A DNA stretch of 64,000 nt from Streptomyces sp. cf386 (GTDB lineage Bacteria > Actinomycetota > Actinomycetes > Streptomycetales > Streptomycetaceae). The notes under the pieces were generated by a model, which saw only the letters and a list, made by a program, of their open reading frames with translations, searched no databases and was not told the origin of the DNA. This document shows, in pieces, positions 63,381-64,000 of this stretch. The stretch is from the NCBI RefSeq assembly GCF_900103585.1, contig NZ_FNHV01000008.1, positions 250,850 through 314,849 on the forward strand, in the 5' to 3' direction. How positions within the stretch are numbered: position 1 is the stretch's first letter; every line of letters starts with the position of its first letter. The translations under genes and the position numbers were made by a program.

Positions 63381-64000
63381 TCAGCGACCCAGGCGCCCGC
63401 GGACCATGCCGACCAGTGAGGTCAGTTCCTCGATGCGCATCCTGCGGGCGGCCACGAAGAAGACCCCGAACAGCACGGCTCCGCCGGCCACCAGGGCGGC
63501 GAAGGAGCCGAACACGCCCTGACCGAGGGTCTGGGCGATCCCGTAGCAGGCCGCACCGCTCAGCAGTACCGCGGGCACCGACGCGATGCAGAGTCTGGCG
63601 TAGGTCCGCATCACCCGGGTGCCGTCCAGGTCGCCGCCGAGCTTCTTGCGCAGCCGGTTCCAGGCGACGCCGACGCCGAGCGTGTAGGCCAGACCGTACG
63701 CGGCTGCCATGCCGACCACTGCCCAGCGGGCCGGGAGCAGCAGGTAGCAGAGCACCGAAGCGCCCGCATTGCCCGCGGCCACGATGACCGTGTTGTAGAA
63801 GGGGGTGCGGGTGTCCTCGTACGCGTAGAAGGCGCGCAGCACGACGTACTGCACCGAGTAGGGGATCAGGCCGAGGCCGAAGGCCATCAGCATGAAGCCC
63901 ATGTTCGTGGCCTCGCTCGTGCCCGAGGTGCCGAACATCAGCGTGCACATGGGGATGCCCAGCGCTACGAAACCGAAGGCGAGCGGCACGATCGCCACCG
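63381..64000 (-). CDS. murJ: MurJ/MviN lipid II flippase, 3' part
   Basis: About 206 C-terminal residues; the gene begins beyond the right edge. Several membrane helices with MurJ segments (GFVALGIPMCTLMFG, LRAFYAYEDTRTPFYNTVIVA). It flips lipid II across the membrane. The gap to the pseudokinase is 137 bases, so a shared transcript is likely. Confidence 0.92.
   Translation of the reverse strand, partial: VAIVPLAFGFVALGIPMCTLMFGTSGTSEATNMGFMLMAFGLGLIPYSVQYVVLRAFYAYEDTRTPFYNTVIVAAGNAGASVLCYLLLPARWAVVGMAAAYGLAYTLGVGVAWNRLRKKLGGDLDGTRVMRTYARLCIASVPAVLLSGAACYGIAQTLGQGVFGSFAALVAGGAVLFGVFFVAARRMRIEELTSLVGMVRGRLGR

Overview
The window is a piece of an actinobacterial chromosome, almost certainly Streptomyces. 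The GC content is very high, third codon positions are mostly G or C, GTG starts are common, and neighbouring genes often overlap by ATGA or GTGA. The gene order is the conserved region around a Streptomyces replication origin: fhaA-fhaB-pstP-rodA-pbpA-pknB, sortases and crgA, gyrA-gyrB-recF-gnd-dnaN, oriC, dnaA-rpmH-rnpA-yidD-yidC-jag-rsmG-parA-parB, trxA-trxB-sigM-murJ.

Layout. 1-12 kb is metabolic and accessory: the 3' end of a PaaN-type aldehyde dehydrogenase, a translationally coupled DUF5819/HTTM/SpoU-methylase set, an acyl-CoA dehydrogenase behind a perfect KstR-type operator, rhodanese, J-domain and DUF2252 proteins, a divergent HxlR/azoreductase pair, a GT87-like membrane protein, a DUF1304 protein and tRNA-Leu(CAG). 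12.5-20.7 kb is the cell-wall and kinase operon, closed by a 22-bp perfect terminator stem. A frameshifted Mrr-type nuclease gene (20.9-22.0 kb) sits between pknB and a leftward run with three class E sortases, pabA, DUF881 and a small membrane protein, facing crgA. 27-37 kb holds a five-box DnaA cluster, rhomboid, cyclophilin, DUF5324, tRNA-Ala(TGC), an HTH regulator, a second kinase, a secreted anchored protein, DLW-39, an AAA ATPase and tRNA-Ile(GAT). 37.4-50.2 kb is the leftward gyrase/replication block, with oriC (47.4-48.3 kb) between dnaN and dnaA. 50.6-57.4 kb is the rightward rpmH-to-parB block, interrupted by one small secreted protein gene. 57.5-64 kb ends with a GNAT protein, thioredoxin and its reductase (SigR-type promoter), an ECF sigma/anti-sigma pair, a pseudokinase with a discoidin-like ectodomain, and the 3' part of murJ.

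How the genes work together. The window links replication initiation (dnaA, dnaN, oriC, gyrase, recF, a DciA-like protein), segregation (parA, parB and seven parS or parS-like sites, several inside genes), septation and peptidoglycan synthesis (rodA, pbpA, crgA, murJ) and phospho-signalling (pknB, pstP, FHA proteins, pseudokinase). The least explained signals are: a strand-oriented GGCACGCGCGCGTG motif found six times left of oriC, a 22-bp perfect palindrome against the DLW-39 -10 box, the DnaA-box cluster outside oriC, a run of four G5 tracts in front of the second kinase, and the broken nuclease. I saw no CRISPR array, prophage or insertion sequence.
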